Below are positions 17,126 through 25,917 of a DNA stretch of 64,000 nucleotides, piece after piece (position 1 is the stretch's first letter; each line of letters starts with the position of its first letter). Position numbers and translations under genes: made by a program. Under the pieces are notes generated by a model. It was not told the origin of the DNA and did no database searches. It worked only from the letters and a program-made list of their open reading frames with translations. This stretch comes from Paenibacillus jilunlii (GTDB taxonomy: Bacteria; Bacillota; Bacilli; Paenibacillales; Paenibacillaceae), in contig NZ_FNGM01000008.1 of the NCBI RefSeq assembly GCF_900102965.1, positions 61,561-125,560 on the forward strand, read 5' to 3'.

Positions 17126-17240
17126 CACACACGACTCTACGCGGATAGGAGCGGTGTACGAATGGATGGAGAGATAAGGGTGTGCTGCTTATTATGGCGG
17201 CGGAGCAGCCTTCTCTTTGTGATCCGGATACGTACATGAT

Positions 17241-17267
17241 ACTCCCACCCCCAGGGGCGGGAGTTTT
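17241..17267 (+). terminator. Riboswitch-controlled terminator before cbiM
   Basis: ACTCCCACCCCCAGGGGCGG closes with GAGT and is followed by five T. It is the natural expression platform of the B12 riboswitch, about 40 bases before cbiM. Confidence 0.8.
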
Positions 17268-17308
17268 TGGTTTGACGCCGCACACAAAAATCAAGCAGGA
17301 GGTGCAAG

Positions 17309-18076
17309 ATGAACAAACGGAGCTATTGGCGTTTTGCGTGGCTGACCGGCATATTTGCCGTTTATTTTTTGCTCAATGAGCCGGGTACGGCGGAAGCAAT
17401 GCACATTATGGAGGGTTTTTTACCGGTTGGCTGGGCGGTGTTCTGGTGGGTTGCTTTTCTGCCTTTCTTTTTCCTTGGCGTCCGCAAGCTCACAAGGATG
17501 ACCCGGGACAACCCGGAGCTGAAGCTGCTGCTGGGTTTATCCGGAGCATTCACCTTTGTGCTCTCTGCGCTCAAAATGCCCTCGGTAACCGGAAGCAGCT
17601 CTCATCCGACGGGGACGGGACTTGGCGCAGTGATGCTGGGTCCGCTGCCGATGAGTGTGACCGGTTCCATTGTGCTGCTGTTCCAGGCGCTGCTGCTGGC
17701 GCACGGCGGAATCACCACGCTTGGCGCGAACGCCTTCTCCATGGCAGTGGCCGGGCCTTTTGCCGGTTATGCGGTGTATAAGCTGATTATGAAGCTTGGC
17801 GAACGCGAAAAGCTGGCGGTATTCTGCGCGGCTGCGGCAGCGGATCTGATGACCTATGTGGTCACATCCTTTCAGCTTGCGGTGGCTTTTCCGTCTGCGG
17901 ATGGCGGTATGCTGGCTTCCATGGTGAAATTCGGCGGTATTTTTGCCGTGACCCAGATTCCGCTGGCGGTCAGCGAGGGGCTGTTGACGGTATTGCTGTG
18001 GAACTGGCTGAAGGTCTACAGCTCACAGGAGCTGTCCCTGCTTAAACGGGGAGCCAAGGGAGGAAACACACTGTGA
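17309..18076 (+). CDS. cbiM: Cobalt ECF transporter S component CbiM
   Basis: A 255-residue membrane protein. The N-terminal signal-like segment ends [14 protein letters not shown]; after processing the conserved Met-His at the new N-terminus helps bind Co(II). [16 protein letters not shown] and multiple spans match the CbiM/NikM family. GGAGGTG precedes the ATG. It is first in the cobalt importer operon behind the B12 riboswitch, and the following cbiN starts inside its stop codon region. Confidence 0.95.
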   Translation: MNKRSYWRFAWLTGIFAVYFLLNEPGTAEAMHIMEGFLPVGWAVFWWVAFLPFFFLGVRKLTRMTRDNPELKLLLGLSGAFTFVLSALKMPSVTGSSSHPTGTGLGAVMLGPLPMSVTGSIVLLFQALLLAHGGITTLGANAFSMAVAGPFAGYAVYKLIMKLGEREKLAVFCAAAAADLMTYVVTSFQLAVAFPSADGGMLASMVKFGGIFAVTQIPLAVSEGLLTVLLWNWLKVYSSQELSLLKRGAKGGNTL

Positions 18077-18375
18077 AGATGAAGAACAAATGGAAAAACC
18101 TGCTGATGCTGCTCGCGGTAATTCTGCTGGTAGTCCTGCCGCTGCTGTTCGTGAACGGAGAATTCGGCGGGGCCGATGATGCGGCAGAGGGTGCAATTAC
18201 AGAGATTGATCCCTCATATAAGCCCTGGTTCAAGCCGCTGGCTGAGCTGCCGGGTGAAACGGAGAGCATGCTGTTTGCGCTGCAAGCGGCTATTGGCGCA
18301 GGGGTAATCGGCTATACGCTGGGTCTCCTGAAGGGAAGACAGGACCGGCAGAAGCTAAATGATCAGAAGAATTGA
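18073..18375 (+). CDS. cbiN: Cobalt transport protein CbiN
   Basis: A 100-residue protein with two membrane spans (about 8-24 and 72-88) and the extracytoplasmic segment [12 protein letters not shown] and [12 protein letters not shown] typical of CbiN. It starts with GTG overlapping the cbiM stop by four bases and overlaps cbiQ by 17 bases. CbiN assists cobalt loading of CbiM. Confidence 0.92.
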   Translation: MKMKNKWKNLLMLLAVILLVVLPLLFVNGEFGGADDAAEGAITEIDPSYKPWFKPLAELPGETESMLFALQAAIGAGVIGYTLGLLKGRQDRQKLNDQKN

Positions 18376-19147
18376 TGCAATATCGTGCAGCAATGCCCTG
18401 AGCCGGATGTCCCCGATGTGGAAAAGCCTCTTCGCAGCCATCATGTTCGCTCTTGCTTATGTGCTGCATCCGGCCCTTCAGGTTCTCATAACGCTGTGGA
18501 TGATGCTGTGGTGTCTGCAATATGCCAAAATCCCGCCGCGCGCCTACGGGCAGTTGTTCGGCACTGCGCTGTTGTTCTACGGCCTCAGCCTGCCGGCACT
18601 GCTGGTGGAACTGGGCCGTCCGGCAGCCGGGGAGGCTGTCCTGTACCTGCGGATTCCGGGCACGGCCCAGTTTCTGTACATGACCCCGGCAGGAGGCATG
18701 CGGGCTGCGCTGCTGCTGGCCCGGGTGTCGGCCTGTCTGGCCTGCTGCCTGTTCATCATGCTGACCACGCCGTTCGGCGAACTGCTGCAGGTGCTCCGCA
18801 GGCTGCGAATGCCGCAGATCGTGCTGGAGCTGATGCTGGTCATGTACCGGTTCCTGTTCCTGCTGGACGATGCCGCCCATGGCCTGCTGCTGGCCCGGCG
18901 GCTGCGCGGAGGCCATAGGGGCTTCAGATCCCGGCTGCGGGAGGCTGCAAGTATGGCGGCGTCATTGTTCGCGAACACCATGCACCGCTACTATGGGCTA
19001 TCGCAGGGGCTTGCTGCCCGGGGCTTTACCGGGGAAATTCTTCTGCCGCCATATGTCAAGCGGGAAGTGCCCCGGAGGTTTGCCTTTGAGGCGTATGCGG
19101 GAATCGTCCTGCTGGCGGCGGCACAGCTGTGGATGCTGTGGACATGA
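18359..19147 (+). CDS. cbiQ: Cobalt ECF transporter T component CbiQ
   Basis: A 262-residue membrane coupling protein with several spans and the cytoplasmic coupling region RLRMPQIVLELMLVMYRFLFLL followed by ARRLRGG and a second RGFTGE motif; these arginine segments dock on the ATPase. The N-terminus, [18 protein letters not shown], aligns with CbiQ starts, supporting ATG 18359 inside cbiN. Confidence 0.92.
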   Translation: MIRRIDAISCSNALSRMSPMWKSLFAAIMFALAYVLHPALQVLITLWMMLWCLQYAKIPPRAYGQLFGTALLFYGLSLPALLVELGRPAAGEAVLYLRIPGTAQFLYMTPAGGMRAALLLARVSACLACCLFIMLTTPFGELLQVLRRLRMPQIVLELMLVMYRFLFLLDDAAHGLLLARRLRGGHRGFRSRLREAASMAASLFANTMHRYYGLSQGLAARGFTGEILLPPYVKREVPRRFAFEAYAGIVLLAAAQLWMLWT

Positions 19148-19212
19148 TGGGAATGCCAGGGATCAACGTATTAAAAAGCCTGGAAACAGAACTGCTGGAG
19201 AAGGAGAACGGC

Positions 19213-20097
19213 ATGGATATGGATTACATTTTAGCCTTCGAGGATGTCGTATTTCATTATCCGGACACGGTGGAGCCAGCGCTCCGGGGTCTGACCGCAG
19301 CGATTCCCAGAGGCTGCAAAACAGCCCTGCTGGGACATAACGGCTCCGGCAAATCAACCTTGTTCCTGCATGCGGTGGGCCTGCTGCGTCCGCAAAGGGG
19401 GAGGGTTCTGCAAGCGGGACTGCCTGTATCTTATGCCAAAAAGGAGCTTGCCGCTCTGCGGCGCAGAGTCGGGCTGGTCTTTCAGGACCCTGAGCAGCAG
19501 CTGATCCTGGGCACGCCGCAGGACGATATCTCCTTCGGACTGCGGGGCGCGGGCATGGATGAGGCGGAAATAGCTGCGCGGTGCGCTGTGGTGCTGGAGC
19601 TGCTTAACCTTTCTGCAATCCAAGATAAACCTATTCATCAGCTCAGTCTGGGCCAGAAAAAGCGCACCGCACTTGCAGGTGTGATGGCCATGGAGCCGGA
19701 GCTCCTATTGCTCGATGAGCCAACATCCTATCTGGACCCGCTGTCGGAGGCGCAGCTTCTCGATGGCCTGGACAGCATACACCGTAAGGGGACAACTGTG
19801 GTGATGGCTACGCATGATATGAATCTGGCCTACCGCTGGGCGGACTGGATCATCATCCTCGATCAGGGCGTCTGCCGGGCCGCCGGAGCGCCGGAGGGTA
19901 TTTTTGCCGGCGGGGAGCTGCTGCAGAGGCTGGGCCTGGCGCTCCCGCTGTTGGCTGAGCTGTGGCACAGCCTGCCCCCGAGTGTAACGGCAGGGCACAC
20001 TGCTCCCCGGAATGCGGGGGAGTTCAAGGCGTTGCTGAATAGTCTGCTGGGCGAAGGAATGGGAGAGAGAGCCAGGGTAGCTGGTCGTCAGCAATAG
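19213..20097 (+). CDS. cbiO: Cobalt ECF transporter ATPase CbiO
   Basis: A 294-residue ABC ATPase with Walker A GHNGSGKST, Q-loop FQDPEQQ, signature LSLGQKKR, Walker B LLLLDEPTS and the H-loop ATHD. AAGGAG at 19201 sets the start at ATG 19213; an earlier in-frame ATG at 19129 is inside cbiQ. It energises cobalt uptake with CbiMNQ and closes the importer part of the operon. Confidence 0.93.
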   Translation: MDMDYILAFEDVVFHYPDTVEPALRGLTAAIPRGCKTALLGHNGSGKSTLFLHAVGLLRPQRGRVLQAGLPVSYAKKELAALRRRVGLVFQDPEQQLILGTPQDDISFGLRGAGMDEAEIAARCAVVLELLNLSAIQDKPIHQLSLGQKKRTALAGVMAMEPELLLLDEPTSYLDPLSEAQLLDGLDSIHRKGTTVVMATHDMNLAYRWADWIIILDQGVCRAAGAPEGIFAGGELLQRLGLALPLLAELWHSLPPSVTAGHTAPRNAGEFKALLNSLLGEGMGERARVAGRQQ

Positions 20098-20184
20098 TGG
20101 AATATAACCCGCTTTTAGTGTTGGACGTATAGATGGTAAGAGTATTTGCTGCAGTTAAAATGAGGTGCAAACCGGAATTTTTAA

Positions 20185-20325
20185 AAGTAAATGTACTCTG
20201 TACAGTCAAAAATAGCGGTTTGGGCCTCTTTAGCTGAAATAAGGTCTCTTTAAGTGTACAGAGCGCAATTAAAACGGTTTCAGTAAAAAATAGGACTCTT
20301 TAGTTGTATCAAATACAGCTAGAGC
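20185..20325 (+). repeat. Class A dispersed element in the cobalt/corrin gap
   Basis: The gap between cbiO and the fusion gene holds no gene. It contains CTCTGTACAG near 20197, an inverted GTGTACAGAGCGCAATT near 20255 and three variants of CTCTTTAGYTG. The inverted copy is close to ATTGCACTCTGTACA at 15576. No second riboswitch is visible. Confidence 0.45.
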
Positions 20326-20382
20326 ATGGGCATCAATTTAGGGTCAGTGTTGGAGTTACACACACGAACGGGGGAAACAAGA

Positions 20383-23112
20383 ATGAACAAGAAAGGGAAG
20401 CTGCTGATTATCGGCTTTGGCCCAGGCAGGCTGGAGCATATTACGGGCCGTGCCCTGGCAGCGCTGGAAGAAAGTGAAGCTGTGATCGGCTACACCACTT
20501 ATGTAGACCTGATCAAGCCGCTGCTGCGGCATCAGGAGATTGTCGGCACAGGCATGACCGAAGAGGTCAGCCGGGCCCAGGAAGCCGTGCGCCGTGCGGA
20601 AGCCGGGCAGATGATCGCCGTCATTTCCAGCGGTGACGCAGGGGTATACGGAATGGCGGGACTGGTCTATGAGGTGCTGATCGAACGGGGCTGGAACCGT
20701 GTCACGGGTGTGGAAGTCGAGGTGATCCCCGGAATATCGGCCATTCAATCCTGTTCTTCGCTGCTGGGTGCGCCCATTATGCATGATTCCTGCACGATCA
20801 GCCTGAGCGATCATCTTACGCCTTGGGAGAGCATCGCTGCACGCGTGGAGGCGGCGGCGGCCGCGGACTTCGTGATTGCCTTTTACAATCCGCGCAGTGG
20901 AAAGCGCACACGCCAGATTGAAGAGGCCCGCCAAATCCTGCTCCGCTACCGTGATCCTTCCACGCCCGTAGGCATTGTGAAAAGCGCCTACCGCGACCGC
21001 CAGCAGACCATGGTCACGACGCTCCAGGAGATGCTGGATCACGAGATCGGCATGCTGTCGACCGTGATTGTCGGCAACTCTGCAACGCTGGTTTATGACG
21101 GCCTCATGGTTACACCGCGCGGCTATGAACGCAAGTACAGCCTTGGCGCCGATACGCAGGCACTGAAGCCGCATGAGCGGCTGCGGACCTCTTCGGAGCC
21201 CTGGTCGCTGGCGGCGTCGAATCCCGCGGGGAATGTGGTGAAGGTGAAAACCTGCGGCTTCTGCGACATGAGAAAAGAGAGTGCTGCCGGTGCTGCACGG
21301 CGGTTACATCAACAGTTAAATGGACGGCTTGTGCCAAGAGAGCTGCAGATCAGTGTGGCTGGCTGCGGGATGGCCTGCAGTTCAGCGGTCCTGGAGGATA
21401 TCGGTCTTGTCTATTCCAAGGGGAGCTATGAATTATATCTTGGCGGAAAAAAAACCGGACGCACCCCATACGCAGGCAGCAAGGTCCGTGAGGGGATGAA
21501 CGAAGAGGAAGCTGTGGCTGCTGTAACTGAGGTTGTTGAGCAATATGGTGCGCAGGGCAGTCAAAATGAACGGTTTTATGCCTTTTTTGAGCGGATGGGC
21601 AGTGGAATTTCAGCTAATGACCCACAGGTGGAGAGGGTGCTCCACTGTGAACACACGCATGCGCATAACCATGAAAGAGCGCAAGGGATAACAACAGTAT
21701 TACTTGTAGGGCACGGCAGCCGTGTGGAAGAGGGGAATGAAGAGCTGCGGAATTTCACCCGGGCGCTTGCTGCCCGCAAGCCGGAGCTTGCCGTTGAAAC
21801 CTGCTTCATCGAGTTGTCGGCTCCTTCCATCTCCGAGGGGATTGACAAATGTGTGCTGGGAGGCGCCGGGACGGTCTATGTTGTACCGATTATTTTGTTC
21901 GCGGCCGGACATTCCAAGCTGGATATTCCGCTGGCTCTGGATCAGGCGAAGCTGAAATATCCGGGTGTGGAGTTTGTATATGGCCGTCCGCTCGGAGTGC
22001 AGGAGAGAGCGGTAGAAATTCTGCTGGACCGGATCGCCGGGGCTGTCCCGCAGCCGGTTCAGATCCCGGATCAGCCGGAGCTGCCCGGAGACCCTTTGGA
22101 GAAAACGCCGCTGGTGGAGCACGGTTCGTCCGCACAATTGAATACTGGCGGGCTGGAGACTGCGGCTGCGTTGTCCGTTGGAGGAACGGCTTCTGCTGAT
22201 AGGAACGAGCCTTATTCCAAAGTAAGCGATGAAGACACCATCGTGCTTGTAATGGGCCGCGGGGGCAGTGATCCGGATGCGAACAGCGACTTTTACAAGC
22301 TGACCCGCCTGCTCTGGGAGAGAACTCCCTACAAAAGCGTCGAGGCCTGCTTTATTGCCATCACCAAGCCTTCGCTGCCCGCAGGACTGGAGCGCTGCCT
22401 GGCTCTCGGTGCGCGTAAAATTATCGTGCTGCCGTATTTATTGTTCACCGGGGTGCTGATGAAGCAGTTCAACGAAACGGTGAACCGTTTTGCCGCTGCG
22501 CATCCGGAGATTGAAGTGGAGGCTGGCACGTATCTGGGCTCCCATCCGCTGTTGTCAGACATGCTGCTGGAGCGGATCGAAGAGACCCTGGCAGGCCGGA
22601 CGGCAGCCAACTGTGACAATTGCAAGTACCGTGAGGAAGCGTCGGCACACCATCACCACCACCATCATGATCACCACCACCACGATGATCACCACCATCA
22701 CCATAATCACCACAGTCACGGTGAGGAAGGGCATGGGCACGGCTGCCATGGAGGTGAAGGGCATGGGCACTGTGGGCATCAGGGCGGGAACCATGGGCAT
22801 GGGCACGGATATGGGCAGGGACATGAATCCGAGCATGAGCATGTGGACGGACACCATGCTGGTCATGGCAAAGGACATGGACACGGACACGGAGAGAAGC
22901 ATGAATGTGGACATGGCGAAGAGCATGGATGTGAGCATGGACATCAGGTCGGGCACCAGGAGCGCGGCCAGCAGGCTGCATATGATGGGCATAAGTCCGG
23001 GCGCAACAGCCAACCCGCCTCTGCAGACGCAGAGGGGCGTGTCCCGCAGCAGCCTGGAGCTTCATATTCAGAGGTTGCGGTGCACCCGGCAAATGCTCCT
23101 AAGGAGCATTGA
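20383..23112 (+). CDS. cbiH60-cbiX (fusion): Fusion: precorrin-3B C17-methyltransferase, Fe-S domain, double CbiX chelatase with His-rich tail
   Basis: A 909-residue protein. Residues about 7-245 are a CobJ/CbiH methyltransferase (IIGFGPGRLEHITG, SSGDAGVYGM). Residues about 285-390 hold KTCGFCDM and SVAGCGMAC, a sulfite-reductase-like 4Fe-4S signature as known for CbiH60 of Priestia (Bacillus) megaterium. Two CbiX halves follow: about 435-555 (VGHGSR, AAGHSKLDIP) and about 620-735 (MGRGGSD, LLFTGVLMKQF). An NCDNCKY motif then leads into a His-rich region (about 755-880). CbiX inserts cobalt into sirohydrochlorin; CbiH closes the ring by C17 methylation. ATG 20383 follows GGGGGAA; an earlier ATG at 20326 lacks one. 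The domains are sure, the fused state is as read. Confidence 0.9.
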   Translation: MNKKGKLLIIGFGPGRLEHITGRALAALEESEAVIGYTTYVDLIKPLLRHQEIVGTGMTEEVSRAQEAVRRAEAGQMIAVISSGDAGVYGMAGLVYEVLIERGWNRVTGVEVEVIPGISAIQSCSSLLGAPIMHDSCTISLSDHLTPWESIAARVEAAAAADFVIAFYNPRSGKRTRQIEEARQILLRYRDPSTPVGIVKSAYRDRQQTMVTTLQEMLDHEIGMLSTVIVGNSATLVYDGLMVTPRGYERKYSLGADTQALKPHERLRTSSEPWSLAASNPAGNVVKVKTCGFCDMRKESAAGAARRLHQQLNGRLVPRELQISVAGCGMACSSAVLEDIGLVYSKGSYELYLGGKKTGRTPYAGSKVREGMNEEEAVAAVTEVVEQYGAQGSQNERFYAFFERMGSGISANDPQVERVLHCEHTHAHNHERAQGITTVLLVGHGSRVEEGNEELRNFTRALAARKPELAVETCFIELSAPSISEGIDKCVLGGAGTVYVVPIILFAAGHSKLDIPLALDQAKLKYPGVEFVYGRPLGVQERAVEILLDRIAGAVPQPVQIPDQPELPGDPLEKTPLVEHGSSAQLNTGGLETAAALSVGGTASADRNEPYSKVSDEDTIVLVMGRGGSDPDANSDFYKLTRLLWERTPYKSVEACFIAITKPSLPAGLERCLALGARKIIVLPYLLFTGVLMKQFNETVNRFAAAHPEIEVEAGTYLGSHPLLSDMLLERIEETLAGRTAANCDNCKYREEASAHHHHHHHDHHHHDDHHHHHNHHSHGEEGHGHGCHGGEGHGHCGHQGGNHGHGHGYGQGHESEHEHVDGHHAGHGKGHGHGHGEKHECGHGEEHGCEHGHQVGHQERGQQAAYDGHKSGRNSQPASADAEGRVPQQPGASYSEVAVHPANAPKEH

Positions 23113-23117
23113 CCGCA

Positions 23118-23897
23118 ATGATATTTATGCTGTGCGGGACCAGTGACGCCCGTGAACTGGCGCTGGCCCTGTCACGGGAGCAGCTGCCGCTGCTGGCTTC
23201 CGTTGTGACGCCCAGCGCTGCGGAGCAGCTTGAAGCGGCCGGCATCACAACCCGTATCGGCCGGCTGGATCAGCAAGGGATGATCGCCTGCTTGCGTGAG
23301 CTGGACTGCAGCGCCGTTATTGATGCCAGCCATCCGTTTGCACAAGAGGCGCATAACCATGCGGTGGGGGCCGCTGCAGTGCTGGGACTGCCGTATTTGC
23401 GTTATGAGCGGCCCAGCCTCAAGTATGAGCAGCATCCACGGTTGCTGGTTGTGTCTTCCTATGAGGAGGCTGCCCGCAGGGCCAAGCAGTTGAAAGGCTC
23501 TGTCATGCTGACTACAGGGGGTAAAACCTTGGAGATTTTTGCAGAGGCGCTGCTGGGTGACCCTGCGATCCGGCTGACGGTCAGACTGCTTCCCTGTCTG
23601 GAAAATATGCAGAAATGCCAATTGCTTGGGATAGAGCAGCGCAACATTATTGCGCTGCAGGGACCTTTTTCACGCGAACTGAACGAAGCATTGTACAGGC
23701 AGTATGGCACACAGGTCATGGTTACGAAGGAAAGCGGCGCGGAAGGCTCCCTCGATGAAAAGGTGTACGCTGCGCTTGATATGGGGATATATGTTATTTT
23801 GATTGCACGGCCGCAAGCTTTCTATGGAGAGTATGGCAGAGTGTATGGGTCATTTGAAGAGATAGTGTCCGCAGTTACTGCTTTTAATAAGAAATGA
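23118..23897 (+). CDS. cbiJ: Precorrin-6A reductase (CobK/CbiJ)
   Basis: A 259-residue NAD(P)H-dependent reductase. It has the nucleotide-binding CGTSDARELA start, IDASHPFAQEAHNHA, VMLTTGGKTLE, LPCLENMQKC, IALQGPFSRELNEALYRQYG and VTKESGAEGS, all family marks. ATG 23118 has AAGGAG 11 bases upstream; a TTG overlapping the previous stop is too close to it. It reduces the corrin macrocycle at C18-C19 after CbiD. Confidence 0.92.
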   Translation: MIFMLCGTSDARELALALSREQLPLLASVVTPSAAEQLEAAGITTRIGRLDQQGMIACLRELDCSAVIDASHPFAQEAHNHAVGAAAVLGLPYLRYERPSLKYEQHPRLLVVSSYEEAARRAKQLKGSVMLTTGGKTLEIFAEALLGDPAIRLTVRLLPCLENMQKCQLLGIEQRNIIALQGPFSRELNEALYRQYGTQVMVTKESGAEGSLDEKVYAALDMGIYVILIARPQAFYGEYGRVYGSFEEIVSAVTAFNKK

Positions 23898-23906
23898 GGG
23901 ATAGCT

Positions 23907-24581
23907 ATGGAGTTTGGTACGGATTTTAAGCCGCTTACAGTGCAGCCGCAGGAAATAGAAAGCCTGAGCTTTCAAATGATTACCCGGGAGCTGGGTGAGC
24001 ATGAGTTTAGCGCTTTGCAGTACCCGGTCGTGCAGCGGATCATTCATGCTTCTGCCGATTTTGAGCTGGGACGGAGTCTGGTGTTTCATCCCCGGGCGAT
24101 GGAGGCAGGGATTTCTGCTATTTTGGAGGGGCAGCCCATTATCGCCGATGTGCGGATGGTAGAGGCCGGTATTGCCAAAGAGCGGATTCATAAATACGGC
24201 GGTGAGGTACGGGTGCATATTTCTGATCCCGATGTGATTGAGGCGGCTAAGGCACAGGGGACAACCCGGGCCATCCTTGCCACACGCAAAGCCTGCGCCG
24301 AAGCGCCGGGCGGCATCTACGTGATCGGCAATGCCCCAACGGCCCTGCTGGAATTGATCCGTCTGATCAAAGAAGGTGCAGCGCAGCCGGGGCTCATCAT
24401 CGGTATGCCGGTCGGTTTTGTGTCAGCGGCGGAGTCCAAGGATGAGCTGCGCAAGCTGGATATCCCTTACATCACCAACATCGGCCGCAAGGGCGGCAGT
24501 ACCGTTGTGGTTGCGGCAGTCAACGCCCTCAGTCTGCTGGCTGCCCGTCAGGCAGGGGAATCACAGAATCAGGGCGGGTAG
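23907..24581 (+). CDS. cbiC: Precorrin-8X methylmutase CbiC
   Basis: A 224-residue protein moving the C11 methyl to C12 to form cobyrinic acid. Family marks include VQRIIHASADFELGRSLVFHP, ILADVRMVEAGI, TRATLATRKA-like TTRAILATRKA, GIYVIGNAPTALLEL, PGLIIGMPVGFVSAAESKDEL and GRKGGST. The catalytic His is in IIHASAD. ATG 23907 follows GAGGGATAG nine bases after the previous stop. Confidence 0.93.
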   Translation: MEFGTDFKPLTVQPQEIESLSFQMITRELGEHEFSALQYPVVQRIIHASADFELGRSLVFHPRAMEAGISAILEGQPIIADVRMVEAGIAKERIHKYGGEVRVHISDPDVIEAAKAQGTTRAILATRKACAEAPGGIYVIGNAPTALLELIRLIKEGAAQPGLIIGMPVGFVSAAESKDELRKLDIPYITNIGRKGGSTVVVAAVNALSLLAARQAGESQNQGG

Positions 24582-24633
24582 GACAGAAGCATAAAGATAC
24601 AGCCCTTTATCAGCAGAGAGAGGAGAAATGGTC

Positions 24634-25917
24634 ATGGAACATCGGGAATCACAGGATGTGCAGGACCATAAGCGAAGCGGAGATTTGCAGCTTGGACATA
24701 AGGGTCAAGCTGTGGGAGAGCAGCAGGGGAGCCGAGCTGCGACAGAGCTGCAAGGGAGCCAAGCTGTGCCAGAGCCGCGAGAGAACCAAGGTGTGCCAGA
24801 ACCGCGGGGGAGCCAGCCTGCTGCCAGCGGCCCCGCTGCACCGCTGCGCCGTGGCTACACCACAGGCGCCTGTGCGGCCGCAGCCGCCAAAGGTGCTGCG
24901 CTCCTGCTGGTCACGGGCGAAGCCCCGCCGAGCGTGGAGATTGATCTGCCCGCCGGCTTCCGGCATACGTTTAAGCTGACCGGGGGGCAGCGCAGCAGCA
25001 GGGAGACGGCAGTCTGTGCAACAGTGAAGGATGCCGGAGATGACCCGGATGCGACGCATCAGGCCAGGATTGAGGCTGCTGTGAGCTGGCGTGATGGCCC
25101 CGGTGTAGAGATAGACGGCGGCAAGGGGGTAGGCAGAGTTACGAAGCCGGGATTGCCTGTTGCGATCGGAGAAGCGGCGATCAATCCTGTGCCGCGGCGC
25201 ATGATTTTGGAGGCGGTGTCCGAGGTGCTGGAGGAGCATGGAGCGGCCCGGGGAATGCGGGTGGTCATCAGTGTGCCGGAAGGCGAAGCTATCGCGCTCA
25301 AAACGCTGAACCCGCGGCTCGGCATCCTTGGCGGCATTTCCATTCTGGGCACGCGCGGCGTGGTGACGCCGTTCTCCACGGAGGCCTACAAGGCCAGTGT
25401 GGTACAGGCAATTTCGGTCGCCGCGGCCATGGGGAATAAGCAGATTATTCTGACCACAGGCGGCAGCAGTGAAAAATATGCCATGGCGATGTTCGCGGAG
25501 CTTCCGGAGGAAGCTTCTATCCAGATGGGTGAATATGTCGGCTTCTCGCTGGAACACGCCAAGGCCTTCGGAGTCCGTAAGATCACGTTGGTCGGCATGG
25601 CGGGCAAGTTTTCGAAGGTGGCTCAGGGGGCCATGCTGATCCATTCCAAAAATGCGCCCGTGGACTTCAGCTTTTTGGCCAAAACCGCGGCTGAATCCGG
25701 GGCGGATAACGAACTGGTGGAGGAGATTGCTGCGGCCAACACGGCCTCACAGGTGGTGGATCTGATGACCGCGGCCGGGAATAGCGCATTTTTTGAACAG
25801 TTGTGCCTGCACGCCTGCAGACATTGTCTGAAACATATGAACGGAGGTTTGACCGTCGAGATGGTGCTAATCACCATGAAGGGCCGAGTGCTGGGAAGGG
25901 CGGAGATTCGTGGCTGA
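24634..25917 (+). CDS. cbiD: Cobalt-precorrin-5B C1-methyltransferase CbiD, with repeat extension
   Basis: A 427-residue protein. The CbiD core starts near residue 70 (LRRGYTTGACAAAAAKGAA) and runs to the end with TKPGLPVAIGEAAINPVPRRMI, RLGILGGISILGTRG, ILTTGGSSEKYAM and AAANTAS. It methylates C1 in the anaerobic route. The first ~70 residues are an unusual Gln/Glu/Pro-rich extension made of 9-residue units (GSQAVPEPR-like). AGGAG at 24621 is only two bases from ATG 24628 and eight from ATG 24634, so 24634 is preferred. It ends inside the next gene by eight bases. Confidence 0.9.
   Translation: MEHRESQDVQDHKRSGDLQLGHKGQAVGEQQGSRAATELQGSQAVPEPRENQGVPEPRGSQPAASGPAAPLRRGYTTGACAAAAAKGAALLLVTGEAPPSVEIDLPAGFRHTFKLTGGQRSSRETAVCATVKDAGDDPDATHQARIEAAVSWRDGPGVEIDGGKGVGRVTKPGLPVAIGEAAINPVPRRMILEAVSEVLEEHGAARGMRVVISVPEGEAIALKTLNPRLGILGGISILGTRGVVTPFSTEAYKASVVQAISVAAAMGNKQIILTTGGSSEKYAMAMFAELPEEASIQMGEYVGFSLEHAKAFGVRKITLVGMAGKFSKVAQGAMLIHSKNAPVDFSFLAKTAAESGADNELVEEIAAANTASQVVDLMTAAGNSAFFEQLCLHACRHCLKHMNGGLTVEMVLITMKGRVLGRAEIRG
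24700..24834 (+). repeat. 27-bp tandem repeats inside the cbiD 5' end
   Basis: Units starting at about 24700, 24727, 24754, 24781 and 24808 keep a 27-bp period and encode KGQAVGEQQ, GSRAATELQ, GSQAVPEPR, ENQGVPEPR and GSQPAASGP. The frame stays open, so the copies add residues only. Confidence 0.75.

Noticed and set aside
16857..17177. 106-residue reading frame over the B12 riboswitch
   Set aside because: It runs through the conserved riboswitch core and has no protein-family features; the RNA explains the conservation.
24649..25644. Long minus-strand frame opposite cbiD
   Set aside because: The plus strand carries a clear CbiD; long antisense frames are expected in GC-rich coding DNA.
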